A stretch of DNA of 64,000 nt from Bradyrhizobium sp. dw_78 (GCF_018449525.1 NZ_JAAVUS010000009.1:1-64000); one strand, 5' to 3'. Counted from the first letter of the stretch, positions 33,281 to 42,304 are shown. Translations and numbers: made by a program. Notes: generated by a model not told the origin, from the sequence alone.

Positions 33281-34656
33281 TTTCCCAGCACCAGTTTTCG
33301 CGCCTTCTCCTGCACGGCATCCGGCAATGTATGCCGCGCCGCGTAAGGCCGCTTCTTGCAGGTCGCGTCGATCATCAGCTTTGCCGTTGCGCCGTCGCGA
33401 TTGGAGGGATCCAAAATCGCTCCCATCCCGTTGCGGATCACATCCATGTCGGTGTCGGCCTGGAAACGCGTACACACCGCCCACATCACCTGCTCCTCGT
33501 CGAAAACATCGACGTCGGCATCGACCACGATCACGAGTTTCAGGCTCAAATTGTCGCCGAAGGCCGCGGCGGCAATATTGCTGGGCTCGCCGGGCGCGGG
33601 ATCCTTGACCGAGACATAGGCATGAAGAAGACAGGTGCCCGACTTCGGATAGTGAACCGCGGTGACGCTGGGATATTGCACACGCAGCGACTTGAGCTGG
33701 CGCGCTTCCTGGGAGATTCCCAGCAGCAGCGTGTGCTCGTCCGAGATCCCGGGAGCGACCGTATGATAGAACGCGTCCTTCCTATGCAGAATCCCGGTGA
33801 CTTCCACGGCATTGCGCGTCGAGCGCTCCGAAGCATAGCCCGTGAATTCGCCGAAAGGACCTTCGTCCTCGTCGGCGTCGAGTATCAACCTGCCCTCGAT
33901 CGCGATCTCGGCATGCGCGGGTATCTCGATCGGACCCGTGACACCGCTGACGATCTCCAGCGGTTGACCGAGAAAGCCGCCCGCCACTTCATATTCGTCG
34001 GTGGAGATCGGCCCCTTCCAGAGACCGGAACCGATCGTAATCAGGGGATGACATCCGGCCACGATCACGACGGGAAGCTCCTTCAGTCCCATGGCGCTCG
34101 CCTTGCGGGCATAGTTCCAGAGATGACGGCGGCTATGAAGGCTGGTTCCGAAGCGGGTCTTGCCGTTGCGCTGCAGCCGGTGAAACGACGCATTCCTGAC
34201 GCCGGTTTCCGGATCCTTCGCAATGAACATCGCGTTGGTGAGATAGCTTCCGCCATCCTGAATGAAATGCCGCATGATCGGCAAATAGTTCAGATCGACC
34301 TCGGCGCCCTTGAGAACCACATCCAGAATCGGCCCCGTCTTCACCAACTTCGGCGCAACCGGAACAACGTCATTGTTGGCCCAGCGGTCAATCAGCCTGT
34401 CTTCCGTTACGCCGAGAGCCGCGGCGAAGCGGTCCCTTGTACCAAACAGGTTCATGATGACGGGAAAGCGGGAACCCTTCACATTTTCAAAAATGAGAAT
34501 GGGACTGCCGTGCTTTTCATATTCGAACGTGATGGCGGTGGTGTCGTAGTCGAGATCGACCTCATCCTTGATGTACACCACCTTGCCGGGATGTTCCGCC
34601 TCATAGCTGGAAAGAAAACTGCGAAGGTCTTGCGGGTGAACGGGCGCTGGCGCCAT
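33274..34656 (-). CDS. UbiD-family prenylated-FMN-dependent decarboxylase
   Basis: A 460-residue UbiD-family protein. It has FPVIMNLFGTRDRFAAALG, the central THRLIGTSLHS-like segment (FGTSLHSRRHLWNYARKASAMG), and the catalytic-acid motif DEDEGPFGEFTGYASE, followed by FDEEQVMWAVCTRFQ. The family removes or adds carboxyl groups on aromatic and unsaturated acids using prenylated FMN. The start at 34656 has a GGAGAAGAG site; an ATG 10 codons upstream is less likely. No UbiX flavin prenyltransferase is in the window, so it must come from elsewhere. A binding-protein gene lies upstream on the same strand. A second UbiD gene occurs at 63206. Confidence 0.92.
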   Translation of the reverse strand: MAPAPVHPQDLRSFLSSYEAEHPGKVVYIKDEVDLDYDTTAITFEYEKHGSPILIFENVKGSRFPVIMNLFGTRDRFAAALGVTEDRLIDRWANNDVVPVAPKLVKTGPILDVVLKGAEVDLNYLPIMRHFIQDGGSYLTNAMFIAKDPETGVRNASFHRLQRNGKTRFGTSLHSRRHLWNYARKASAMGLKELPVVIVAGCHPLITIGSGLWKGPISTDEYEVAGGFLGQPLEIVSGVTGPIEIPAHAEIAIEGRLILDADEDEGPFGEFTGYASERSTRNAVEVTGILHRKDAFYHTVAPGISDEHTLLLGISQEARQLKSLRVQYPSVTAVHYPKSGTCLLHAYVSVKDPAPGEPSNIAAAAFGDNLSLKLVIVVDADVDVFDEEQVMWAVCTRFQADTDMDVIRNGMGAILDPSNRDGATAKLMIDATCKKRPYAARHTLPDAVQEKARKLVLGKL

Positions 34657-34841
34657 AAACTCTTCTCCAAGCGGCGGATGCGACATTTAACTTGTTTTCT
34701 GGAAGATACTATTTGGTCAAAACGAGAGTTGGAGAACGAGGAGATCACGCGCTGGCCGGAAGCCAATCTGCCTTTAATCCTTGACCGATTGTCCGCGCTG
34801 CAGGCCGTTCTCCGGCCCGCGCGGCATGAGCCGATCGAGCA

Positions 34842-35879
34842 TCACTTTGCGAGGGCTTTCTCGACGAAGGCGTTGCTCCAGAGATCGCCCTCCGACGCCT
34901 TCGGGCTGCTCTCCTTGCCCGAGTCCGCGCCCATTTCCTTCGAAAGGGTCAGAAGATTCTGGATATTGCCGGCATCGAGCTTTCCGGCCTCGGCAACGCC
35001 GGGATCCATCGCCTTCAAGGCTGCAACAATGGCGTCAGGATCCGCTTTCGGGAAAAACTTCGTGGCGATCGCGCCGCCGACCGCGTCCGGCTTGGCAATG
35101 GCTTCCGCACTGGCCGATTGCACAGCGCGGATCGCCTTCACGATAAGGTCAGAGGTTTTGGGATCCACCGGCTTCTTCGCCACGAAGATCAGGTAAGGAA
35201 TCCGAGCCAATTGCGGAAAATCGTCGCTCAACTTGATGAAAACGGTCCCCGCTCCCGATTTCTCCGCCAGATAAGGCTCCGGCGGCGAAAGAATAAACGC
35301 ATCGATCGTCTTGTTCTCCAACGCCATCCGATGAGCCGGCGGACCGCCCACTTGCACGATGGTGACATCCGTTTTTGGATTTAGCCCGCCCTTGAAGGCC
35401 AGCCAGCGCGCCAGCGATTCCTCGATGCCTCCGATCGCACTCACGCCAATCACCGCGCCCTTGAGCGCGGCGAGCCGCTTTTCGATGGGATCGGTGGGCT
35501 TTGCCCCGGTCTTCTGCAAGAACGCGGGAGACACCACGAGCTGAAGTGTCACCTGCGACATCAGCGAATAGACGATCTGGAATGGTTGTCCCTTGGCCGT
35601 GGCCCGCAGCATCGCTTCGGAGCCGACGGCAGCGAGATCGACATCGCCGGCATCGAGGGCGGCAAGCGCGGTTGGATCTCCGCCCGTGATCGACACGGCC
35701 GGCGTCAAGCCCTGCGCTTCAAACGAGCCGAGCGCACGGGCAGCCCAGATCGGAAAGAAACTCATGCCCGTGATGGCCTGCCCGATCCGAACGGGTTGCT
35801 GAGCCTGCGCGGCCCCTGTCACGAAAAGCGCGAACGCACCGAGGGCGGCGGCAACAATATTCTTGCGATACTTGTACAT
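34842..35879 (-). CDS. NMT1/SsuA-type ABC transporter substrate-binding protein
   Basis: A 345-residue periplasmic binding protein with a signal peptide (AAALGAFALFVTGAAQAQ, cleaved near residue 26). Segments such as PVRIGQAITGMSFFPIWAARALGSFEAQGL, ALDAGDVDLAAVGSEAML and KTIDAFILSPPEPYLAEKSG match the family that binds sulfonates, nitrate, pyrimidines or aromatic acids. The ATG at 35879 starts the signal peptide. It is transcribed toward the UbiD gene (185-base gap), so it may deliver the acid that UbiD decarboxylates. The nearest permease and ATPase genes are those at 38.8-41.2 kb, which already have their own binding protein. Confidence 0.88.
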   Translation of the reverse strand: MYKYRKNIVAAALGAFALFVTGAAQAQQPVRIGQAITGMSFFPIWAARALGSFEAQGLTPAVSITGGDPTALAALDAGDVDLAAVGSEAMLRATAKGQPFQIVYSLMSQVTLQLVVSPAFLQKTGAKPTDPIEKRLAALKGAVIGVSAIGGIEESLARWLAFKGGLNPKTDVTIVQVGGPPAHRMALENKTIDAFILSPPEPYLAEKSGAGTVFIKLSDDFPQLARIPYLIFVAKKPVDPKTSDLIVKAIRAVQSASAEAIAKPDAVGGAIATKFFPKADPDAIVAALKAMDPGVAEAGKLDAGNIQNLLTLSKEMGADSGKESSPKASEGDLWSNAFVEKALAK

Positions 35880-36071
35880 CCCCGGATCCCCCGCAGCGGC
35901 ATTGGAGTGAGGCGAAGTCAAATTCCCCCGGCAGCTCGTTCGCCCCGGGTAAATGTCTATACATAATACCTGCGACCTGAATCGAGTCAAGGCGAGGAAG
36001 GAGGCAACGTTGACGACCGCGATAGGTGCCTGCGCTTTGAAAACCAAATCTGTTCAAGGCAACCGTGGCTG
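35880..36071. other. Promoter-bearing gap upstream of the binding-protein gene
   Basis: No gene is seen. The near-palindrome ATGTCTATACAT (35952-35963) lies about 75 bases upstream of the minus-strand binding-protein start and could be a regulator site. The rest is unremarkable; dispersed repeats begin at 36072. Confidence 0.35.
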
Positions 36072-36216
36072 GTGGAGCGGATTAGCGCAGCGTCATCCGC
36101 CGTTACGGCTCCACATACCTATTCAATATCGATTGCCATTGAGCTTTAGTCGCCGAGGCCGCGGATTACGCCCGAGCCCGTCATCGGACCGCGCTTCGCG
36201 CCCGTTAGGCTAATCC
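36072..36216. repeat. Composite palindrome cluster, copy 4
   Basis: Two palindromic structures in tandem: GTGGAGC (36072-36078) with GCTCCAC (36108-36114), then GCGGATTACGCC (from 36160) and GGCTAATCCGCC (to about 36219), which enclose the inner unit CATCGGACCGCGCTTCGCGC. The TTGAGCTTTAGTCGCC text between them is shared with copies at 28016 and 28950. Confidence 0.7.
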
Positions 36217-36234
36217 GCCGAATTCAATATTATT

Positions 36235-36317
36235 CGTCATTCCGGGATGGTCCGTAGGACCAGACCCGGAATCTCGAGATTCCGGGTTCGATGCTATGCG
36301 TCGCCCCGGAATGACGA
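36235..36317. repeat. CGTCATTCCGGG...CCCGGAATGACGA palindrome
   Basis: Long imperfect palindrome with the outer arms CGTCATTCCGGG and CCCCGGAATGACGA and an inner CCCGGAATCTCGAGATTCCGGG that is itself a perfect 22-bp palindrome. It matches the style of the abundant Bradyrhizobium intergenic repeat. It lies 68 bases beyond the stop of the TPR gene. Confidence 0.75.
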
Positions 36318-36384
36318 CGATACTCAATGTTACTCTGCGCCACACGCTGCTGCGGCATATCAGGAAATTTGATGGCTCCGCGCC

Positions 36385-38076
36385 CTAGCTGCAACAGCAG
36401 CTTGCAACATCGGCATCGACCTTCATCCTGCACATGCATGACGACGTTATCGGCACATCCGCAAGCGCCAATGCGACGGCAAGCTTCTCCTGCAAACCCG
36501 GCAATTCGCGGCGCTCGCCGCGTCTTTGCAGGCATTCGACCAGGCCATGAAGCGCCCAGACATTATCGGGATGCTGGGCGCAGCGCTGAATCTTCCCGCT
36601 CAGGCCCAGATCATCGCGATAGATGTCTTCGGCTTCATCGCGGTGGCCCTGTTCCATCAACAGCGCCGCCAGCGCGTGTCTTGGCGGATGCATCCAGGCC
36701 CAGGGCTCGATATATTCGAGATGATCGTCGCGGCGGACGCTTTCCCGCAAGTGAGCAAAGGCCGCGTCGTAATGACCCTTGTGATATTCCAACTCCCCAT
36801 CCAGCATCTTCTCGCCGACCGCCAGGATCGCATGGGCGTCGTTATTGAAGAACCTTCGCTCGGACGGGATGCGCTGCAGACTGGCGTGAAAGCGCCTGCG
36901 TTCTTCGTCGGCATCGTCGAAATGCTTCAGTGACGCGTGAGCGATGCCCTTGGCATAGTGATGCATCGCCGTCGACACGAGATAAAGGTCGGGATCGTCC
37001 GGCAACGGCTCGTCGATGATCTCCTGCCAGCGCCCGAAACGCACCATCACATGGGTCTTCATCGAATAATAGCCTTCCAGGCTCATCGCGAATTTCGGGC
37101 GGTCCTTGACGCTCAGGACTTCCTTGCTGAGCAGGCGGCACATCCTGTTCGCGGTGTCGATCGAATCCCTGTACCTGCCCATGAACATGCAGGCGTACAT
37201 CATCAAGTGAAGATCGTGCGCGCATGCGACGGTGTAGAAAGTCAGCGGCCCGGCATAATCGAGATACATGTCATCGGCGATGATCGCCTGTTCGCTGGCG
37301 GCCTTGGCCCGCTGGTAGTCGCCGCACAGCATGTAGACATGCCCCGGCATGTGGTTCATGTGACCGGCATCGGGGCACAGGGTAGCGAGCGTCTCCGCCG
37401 AGCGCATTGCACGTTGCGGCTCGTTTGACATTTCAAGGGCATGGATATGCAAGTGTACGATGGCGGGGTGCGGTTTGACGCCCTGCCGGTCGGCGAGTTC
37501 GATCGCGCGGTCGCATATTTCGAGCGCTTCGATGACGTCCGAATTTTTCGCCGGCAAGCCGGTCCTGACGTCCCACAGCCGTCTTGGCGTCCGCGTGATC
37601 AACGCTTCGACAAAAAGCGCCATCACGTCATGGTCGTCAGGATAATCGTAGTAGACCCTGCGCAATGCGGCAGCGTAATCATCGTCCCAACGATCGAACT
37701 CCGTAGGGAGAACGGCATGCGGCTTCTGGACCCGGCAGGCCAGCGCTTCGACCAGGCGATTTTCGAGGTCCGTCGCCGTGCCTGACAGCGCGCGCGCTGC
37801 CTCAATATGCGCGAAGGCAGTTTTCGCGGAGGCATTCGCCTCTTCCTCGCCATGCTCGCGCCAGGTCAGGTTATAGAAAGGTCCGCTGCCATAGGCGATG
37901 CCCCAATGCGCCATCACGCAGCCGGAATCGAATTCAAGCGCTTTCCAAAAGCACTTTATGCCCTCATTCTTGTTGAAGCCAAAGCACCAGTTCAGGCCGA
38001 GATCGAACCAGTGCTGCGCGTCCGGCGACGTGGTCGAAATCGCTCTCGAATGCGTGCCGAGGTTGAAACGATCCAT
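36385..38076 (-). CDS. TPR-repeat protein of unknown function
   Basis: A 563-residue, probably cytoplasmic protein with no signal peptide or membrane helix. The N-terminal DAQHWFDLGLNWCFGFNKNEGIKCFWKALEFD is a TPR-like pair, and helical repeats continue, for example DCAHDLHLMMYACMFMGRYRDSI and a C-terminal ALLMEQGHRDEAEDIYRDDLGLSG. Clusters of His and Cys are notable (GHMNHMPGHVYMLCGD; ending CMCRMKVDADVASCCC). I do not recognise a catalytic domain. It lies 119 bases downstream of MarR-1, at the end of an ABC-transporter gene run, so it may work in the same pathway. Confidence 0.75.
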   Translation of the reverse strand: MDRFNLGTHSRAISTTSPDAQHWFDLGLNWCFGFNKNEGIKCFWKALEFDSGCVMAHWGIAYGSGPFYNLTWREHGEEEANASAKTAFAHIEAARALSGTATDLENRLVEALACRVQKPHAVLPTEFDRWDDDYAAALRRVYYDYPDDHDVMALFVEALITRTPRRLWDVRTGLPAKNSDVIEALEICDRAIELADRQGVKPHPAIVHLHIHALEMSNEPQRAMRSAETLATLCPDAGHMNHMPGHVYMLCGDYQRAKAASEQAIIADDMYLDYAGPLTFYTVACAHDLHLMMYACMFMGRYRDSIDTANRMCRLLSKEVLSVKDRPKFAMSLEGYYSMKTHVMVRFGRWQEIIDEPLPDDPDLYLVSTAMHHYAKGIAHASLKHFDDADEERRRFHASLQRIPSERRFFNNDAHAILAVGEKMLDGELEYHKGHYDAAFAHLRESVRRDDHLEYIEPWAWMHPPRHALAALLMEQGHRDEAEDIYRDDLGLSGKIQRCAQHPDNVWALHGLVECLQRRGERRELPGLQEKLAVALALADVPITSSCMCRMKVDADVASCCCS

Positions 38077-38195
38077 TCCGCAGTCCGGTCAAAGACGTTA
38101 CGAAAGCCCCGCGGACAAGCCTGCCGCCGCGGATCCCCGGGAAGCGCTGCGACGCCGTCCCGGACCGCATCCAACAAACCTGCCACCCCGCAGGT

Positions 38196-38720
38196 CTATT
38201 TCAGGCGAAGCGGCGAACGGCCCGACACGTTCTGCTCCTGCACCAGACGCTGAAGCAGCACGGCAAAGATTTTCCGGTCCGATTCGGCCAGCGCCGCGAC
38301 GGTGCGCTCGTGGGCGCATAACGCGCGCCGATCCACCATTTTCAGAACAGTGGTCCCCTCCCCGGTGAGTCCGATCAGGCGTCTGCGGCCGTGGGCCGGA
38401 TTGACACGCACGGTGATATAGCCGCGCTCCAGAAGACGGCGCACGACATCCGAGACGTTGGTCCGATCCATACCGACCTGCACCGCAAGCTCGCTCTGGT
38501 CGATTTCGCCGCGCTGATAAAGGATCGACAGCGCCGTGAACTGAATCGTCGTGATGTCGAGATCCCCGGCCTCCTGGACAAACAGCGCGACGTGAATTTG
38601 ATGCAGCCGGCGGATCAGAAAGCCCACCCTCTCCATCAAAGGCGTGTCGGCGAACAGAGGCGCCGGGGACTGCGCCTTGGTCCGGCTGGCTTTGGCTGAC
38701 AGGCTGATCTTCTTTGGCAT
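38196..38720 (-). CDS. MarR-family regulator (MarR-1)
   Basis: A 174-residue MarR-type repressor. After a basic N-terminus, GFLIRRLHQIHVALFVQE forms the dimer helix, LAVQVGMDRTNVSDVVRRLLERGYI the recognition helix, and NPAHGRRRLIGLT the wing. It closely resembles MarR-2 (42569) and MarR-3 (55865), especially over RRLHQIHVAL, and shares the ending GRSPLR with MarR-2. It is last in the minus-strand run behind two permease genes (69 bases from the nearer stop), so it probably controls its own transport operon in response to the substrate. Confidence 0.9.
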   Translation of the reverse strand: MPKKISLSAKASRTKAQSPAPLFADTPLMERVGFLIRRLHQIHVALFVQEAGDLDITTIQFTALSILYQRGEIDQSELAVQVGMDRTNVSDVVRRLLERGYITVRVNPAHGRRRLIGLTGEGTTVLKMVDRRALCAHERTVAALAESDRKIFAVLLQRLVQEQNVSGRSPLRLK

Positions 38721-38789
38721 GGCAGTGTGGGTTCAGGGAAAGGACAGGACCAATGGCTTGCCGGCAGAATCCAGCTCGCGTTTTTACGG

Positions 38790-39599
38790 TCATGGCACCG
38801 CCTCGCCTGGACGCGACATCCCGCCCGTCATCGGGGCGCCCAGCCACGCCAGAACGATACGCTCGAGCACAAGAACGGCGCCATAGAACGCCAGGCCGAT
38901 CAGCGACACCCAGCCCAGGGCCGCGAACATCAGATCGATCTGCAGGTTCGAGGAAGAGAACACAATGATGTAGCCCAGCCCGCTCTGGGCGGTGACGAAC
39001 TCGCTGACGATCACGCCCGTAATCGCCAGCGTCATCCCGACCTTCAATCCGCTCATGATCAGCGGGACGGCATAGGGCAGCCGAACCTGCCAGAAGATCT
39101 GCGCCGGAGACGCCCGCACCGACCGGCACAGGTTGAGCACAAGCGGATCGGTGGCGCGAAGTCCCGCCAGCGTAGCCAGGACAATGGGGAAGAATGCGAT
39201 GAAGCTGGCAAAGGACAGCCGGGACAGGATATTGACACCGAACCAGACGACAAAGAGCGGCGCCAGCGCGATCTTGGGCAGCAGCTGGAACATGATCAGG
39301 CTCGGATAAACCGCGAGGCGGAAGTTGCGCCAATGCATGAGAAGCGCGCCCAGAAGCACGCCGCCCACCGACGACAGCAGGAATGTCAGCAAGGTCGCGT
39401 AGGTCGTCGCCAGGATATGCGGCAGCAAGATGTGGAAACTGCTCGCGGCCACCCTTGTGGCCTCGAAAGGCGCCGCGAGGCTGAGAGCACTGATCCACCG
39501 ATGGGTTACGGCATACTGCCAGAGCAGCACGATGCAGAAACAATTGAGCAGTGGAAGAAGGATGCGTTGCGCCCTGCTGGATCGCTTGAGCATGGGCAT
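38790..39599 (-). CDS. ABC transporter permease (SsuC/TauC-type), second of pair
   Basis: A 269-residue inner-membrane permease with six hydrophobic segments and the binding-protein-dependent transport motif EAA loop near residues 170-190 (GLRATDPLVLNLCRSVRASPAQIFWQVRLPYAVP). The ATG at 39599 overlaps the stop of the preceding permease (TGATG), so the two are coupled and probably form a heterodimer. In-frame extension upstream is a shadow of the neighbouring gene. Works with the ATPase at 40398 and the binding protein at 41198. Confidence 0.9.
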   Translation of the reverse strand: MPMLKRSSRAQRILLPLLNCFCIVLLWQYAVTHRWISALSLAAPFEATRVAASSFHILLPHILATTYATLLTFLLSSVGGVLLGALLMHWRNFRLAVYPSLIMFQLLPKIALAPLFVVWFGVNILSRLSFASFIAFFPIVLATLAGLRATDPLVLNLCRSVRASPAQIFWQVRLPYAVPLIMSGLKVGMTLAITGVIVSEFVTAQSGLGYIIVFSSSNLQIDLMFAALGWVSLIGLAFYGAVLVLERIVLAWLGAPMTGGMSRPGEAVP

Positions 39600-40408
39600 C
39601 ACCCGAACATCCGGCGCCGGACCACGATTTCGCCGGCCGCGACCACGCCGTAGACCAGCAGCCCAAACAGGCTGAGGACGACCAGCGCCGCCAGGATATT
39701 CGCCGTCTGCGATAGGGCTGCGGCCTGCACGATGTACCAGCCGATACCGGCCCTGGCGCTGACGAACTCTCCCAGCACGACGCCGATGATGCACAGCGTC
39801 GTCGAAACCTTGGCGCCGACGAATAATTGCGGCAACGCCATCGGCAACTTCACATGGATCAGCGTCTGCAAGCGGCTGGCGCGCAGCGCACTGCATAACC
39901 GCACGGCGTCCGCGCTAGTCTCTTCGAATCCGGCACGGGCACCCGCCAATATCGGGAAAAAGCTAAGGCAAACCGCGAAACTGAGATGCGACAGGCCGCC
40001 CGGTCCGAACCAGATGACGAACAGCGGCGCCAGCGCGATCTTCGGGATGATCTGCAGCACGATGAAAAGCGGCGCGAACATGTCATTGATCACACGCGAC
40101 AGCGTGAAGATCGTCGCCACCGCGACGCCGACGGCAAATGAAATGACGAGCGCGGCTACCACTTGCGAAACCGTCAGCGCGGCATGGTAGCAGATCGTCG
40201 GGGCGTTGCTGACGAGCGCCGTCAGCACGCGGCTTGGCGCGGGAAACAGCACTTCCGGAACAGCCAGCGTCCGCGCCAGGATTTCGAGCGCCGCAAGACA
40301 TATCAGGATGAAACCCGCCGGCCGCATTGCGCCATCGGCAAAGCGGAAAGCCCCGCTGAGCCAGCGCGGGGCCGCTACACCGCCGATGGAAAACGCTTCA
40401 GCCGACAT
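39599..40408 (-). CDS. ABC transporter permease (SsuC/TauC-type), first of pair
   Basis: A 269-residue permease with about six membrane segments. The coupling loop is AGFEETSADAVRLCSALRASRLQTLIHVKLPMALP, and the family sequence IIPKIALAPLFVIWFGPG precedes it. Its start overlaps the end of the ATPase gene by 11 bases. Two permease genes in one NMT1-type system are less common than one, implying a heterodimeric channel. Its paralogue at 38790 is clearly related (PKIALAPLFVVWFG). Confidence 0.9.
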   Translation of the reverse strand: MSAEAFSIGGVAAPRWLSGAFRFADGAMRPAGFILICLAALEILARTLAVPEVLFPAPSRVLTALVSNAPTICYHAALTVSQVVAALVISFAVGVAVATIFTLSRVINDMFAPLFIVLQIIPKIALAPLFVIWFGPGGLSHLSFAVCLSFFPILAGARAGFEETSADAVRLCSALRASRLQTLIHVKLPMALPQLFVGAKVSTTLCIIGVVLGEFVSARAGIGWYIVQAAALSQTANILAALVVLSLFGLLVYGVVAAGEIVVRRRMFG

Positions 40409-41165
40409 GGCTGTCCTCGATCATGCTTCGCAAATGGCCGCATAGCCGATTGAATTCCACATCCTCGGTCAGTTCAGGGCTTCGCGGCCTGGAAAACGGC
40501 ACGACGACGTTCTGCACGATGGTGGCCGGACGCCTGGTCATCACGAAGATGCGGTCGGACAGCAGCACGGCTTCACGGATGCTGTGGGTGATGAAAAGCG
40601 CGGTGCGTGCGAGCTGCTGCTGCCACAGGTCGAGCAGCAGCACGTTCATCTGGTCGCGGGTGATGGCATCGAGCGCGCTGAACGGCTCGTCCATCAACAG
40701 GATGCTCGGATCGTTGACCAGAGCCCGGCAGATCGAAACCCGCTGGCGCATACCGCCGGACAGCTCATGCGGACGATGCCCCTCGAACGCGTGCAAGCCG
40801 ACGGAACGCAGCAAGGCATGCGCGCGCTCCCGCACCGGTTCGATCGGCACGCGCGCGATCCGCGCGGGAAACAGCACGTTCTCGATCACGGTCTTCCACG
40901 GCAGCAGGGTCGGATCCTGAAACATGATGCCGACGTCGCCGCGCGGACCGGTCATCGGCGCGCCGGCCACCATGAGCAGGCCGTCGCTGATTTCCTCCAG
41001 GCCGGCGCACATCATCAGCAGCGTGCTCTTGCCGCAACCGCTCGGTCCGAGGATGGAGACGAACTCGCCCTTTTCGATGATGAAATTGACGTTGTGCAAC
41101 GCCTCGACGGCCTTGCCGCCGGGGTCGTAGACCTTGCGCAGCCCGTCACCACGAATAAACGACAT
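40398..41165 (-). CDS. ABC transporter ATP-binding protein (SsuB/TauB-type)
   Basis: A 255-residue nucleotide-binding subunit. Walker A is GPSGCGKST, the Q-loop FQDPTLLPWKTV, the signature LSGGMRQRVSICRAL, Walker B LLMDEPFSALD and the switch histidine is in ITHSIREAVLLSDRI. It drives import through the two downstream permeases. The ATG at 41165 lies 33 bases after the binding-protein stop; a longer frame upstream lacks family similarity. Confidence 0.93.
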   Translation of the reverse strand: MSFIRGDGLRKVYDPGGKAVEALHNVNFIIEKGEFVSILGPSGCGKSTLLMMCAGLEEISDGLLMVAGAPMTGPRGDVGIMFQDPTLLPWKTVIENVLFPARIARVPIEPVRERAHALLRSVGLHAFEGHRPHELSGGMRQRVSICRALVNDPSILLMDEPFSALDAITRDQMNVLLLDLWQQQLARTALFITHSIREAVLLSDRIFVMTRRPATIVQNVVVPFSRPRSPELTEDVEFNRLCGHLRSMIEDSHVG

Positions 41166-41197
41166 GAATCTCCGACGGCCGGCAGCCCGGCTCTGTT

Positions 41198-42304
41198 TCA
41201 GGTCAGAAGCGCCGCAACGTCGGAAAACGAGGGCTGCAGCCCGCTCCATTCGGCGTCCGTCAGCTTCACGCCGCCGGCGAACTTGTTGGAGACGACTTTC
41301 TCGATATCCGGCCGCTTGCCGTCCGGCGCCACGTATTTCATCACGAGATCGATCATCGTCTTGTACTCGCCGGGCGGCGCGTATCCGATGCCGTTCCGCT
41401 TAGACGCATCATGCACCACCGAGTAGCGGAAGAAGTCCAGGGCCAGTTTGGTCTGCTCGCGCGCGCCCTTGGCAAGTTCCATCTCGGGATTGGCCTTGAA
41501 GAAGATGTCGAGCGATTCTTCCGGCTTCAGCAGCACGAATTTGGTCGCCTCGTTCAGTCCTTCGGCGATCACGCCGCAGAGCTCCGGCTCCTTCTCGAGC
41601 AGCGCCTGCTGGGTGAACAGCGTATTGCCAAACAGCGGCAGGTTGAATTTGCTGAACAGGATGATTTTCGGCGAGTAGCCGTTGGCGATGTAACCCGGGA
41701 CGACCGAAGGCGCAAAGCAGGACAGCGCCGACACCTGCTTTTCGATCAACAGGCGCTGACGCACATTGGGATCGACCTGCAGTATCTCGACCTTGCTCAG
41801 GTCGAAACCGGCATTGGTTGCGAACGCCGGCAGAAATGGAAATTCGCCGGACTTGGTGGTGGCCGCGAATTTCTTGCCTTCGAGATCCTTCGGGCTCGAT
41901 ACGCCGCTGTCATTCATGGTGACCACGGCCATGAAGGCGTCGTAGGAACAGCAGGAAATCTGCACCAGCGGCAACCCCAGCGCCGCCTGCTGCAAGCCGG
42001 CGGTGGCTGCCGTGAGGCCGAACTGGAATTGACCGTTTCCGATTGCCTGCGCCGCGCCGACCGAGCCCGTGCCCTTGGCGATATCGACGTTGAGGTTCGG
42101 CCAGTAGCCATTTGCCTTGGCGACGAAGCTGATCAGGTTTGGCCCTTCGGGTACCCACGGCAATGTAAAAGTCACGTTGCGCTGCTGCGCGATCGCCGGG
42201 CTGGCAAAACCACCCGCCGCCACGGCGCCCATGGCCGCCGTGCGCAACACGTCACGCCGCGTCAGCCGCATCGACCGGGCATTGATATTCCCTGATTTCG
42301 TCAT
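41198..42304 (-). CDS. NMT1-type ABC substrate-binding protein with Tat signal
   Basis: A 368-residue binding protein. The N-terminus MRLTRRDVLRTAAMGAVAAGGFASPAIAQ carries a twin-arginine motif, so it may be exported folded. The body (VTFTLPWVPEGPNLISFVAKANGYWP; NGQFQFGLTAATAGLQQAAL) matches NMT1/THI5-like proteins that bind thiamine precursors, pyrimidines or similar ring compounds. A run SCCSYD occurs near residue 118. It is the first gene of a SBP-ATPase-permease-permease-MarR run on the minus strand and is divergent from MarR-2. Confidence 0.9.
   Translation of the reverse strand: MTKSGNINARSMRLTRRDVLRTAAMGAVAAGGFASPAIAQQRNVTFTLPWVPEGPNLISFVAKANGYWPNLNVDIAKGTGSVGAAQAIGNGQFQFGLTAATAGLQQAALGLPLVQISCCSYDAFMAVVTMNDSGVSSPKDLEGKKFAATTKSGEFPFLPAFATNAGFDLSKVEILQVDPNVRQRLLIEKQVSALSCFAPSVVPGYIANGYSPKIILFSKFNLPLFGNTLFTQQALLEKEPELCGVIAEGLNEATKFVLLKPEESLDIFFKANPEMELAKGAREQTKLALDFFRYSVVHDASKRNGIGYAPPGEYKTMIDLVMKYVAPDGKRPDIEKVVSNKFAGGVKLTDAEWSGLQPSFSDVAALLT

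Noticed and set aside
36072..36317. Insertion sequence remnant or CRISPR array
   Set aside because: The units are palindromes of different sequence without regular spacers, and there is no transposase or cas gene; they are dispersed intergenic repeats.
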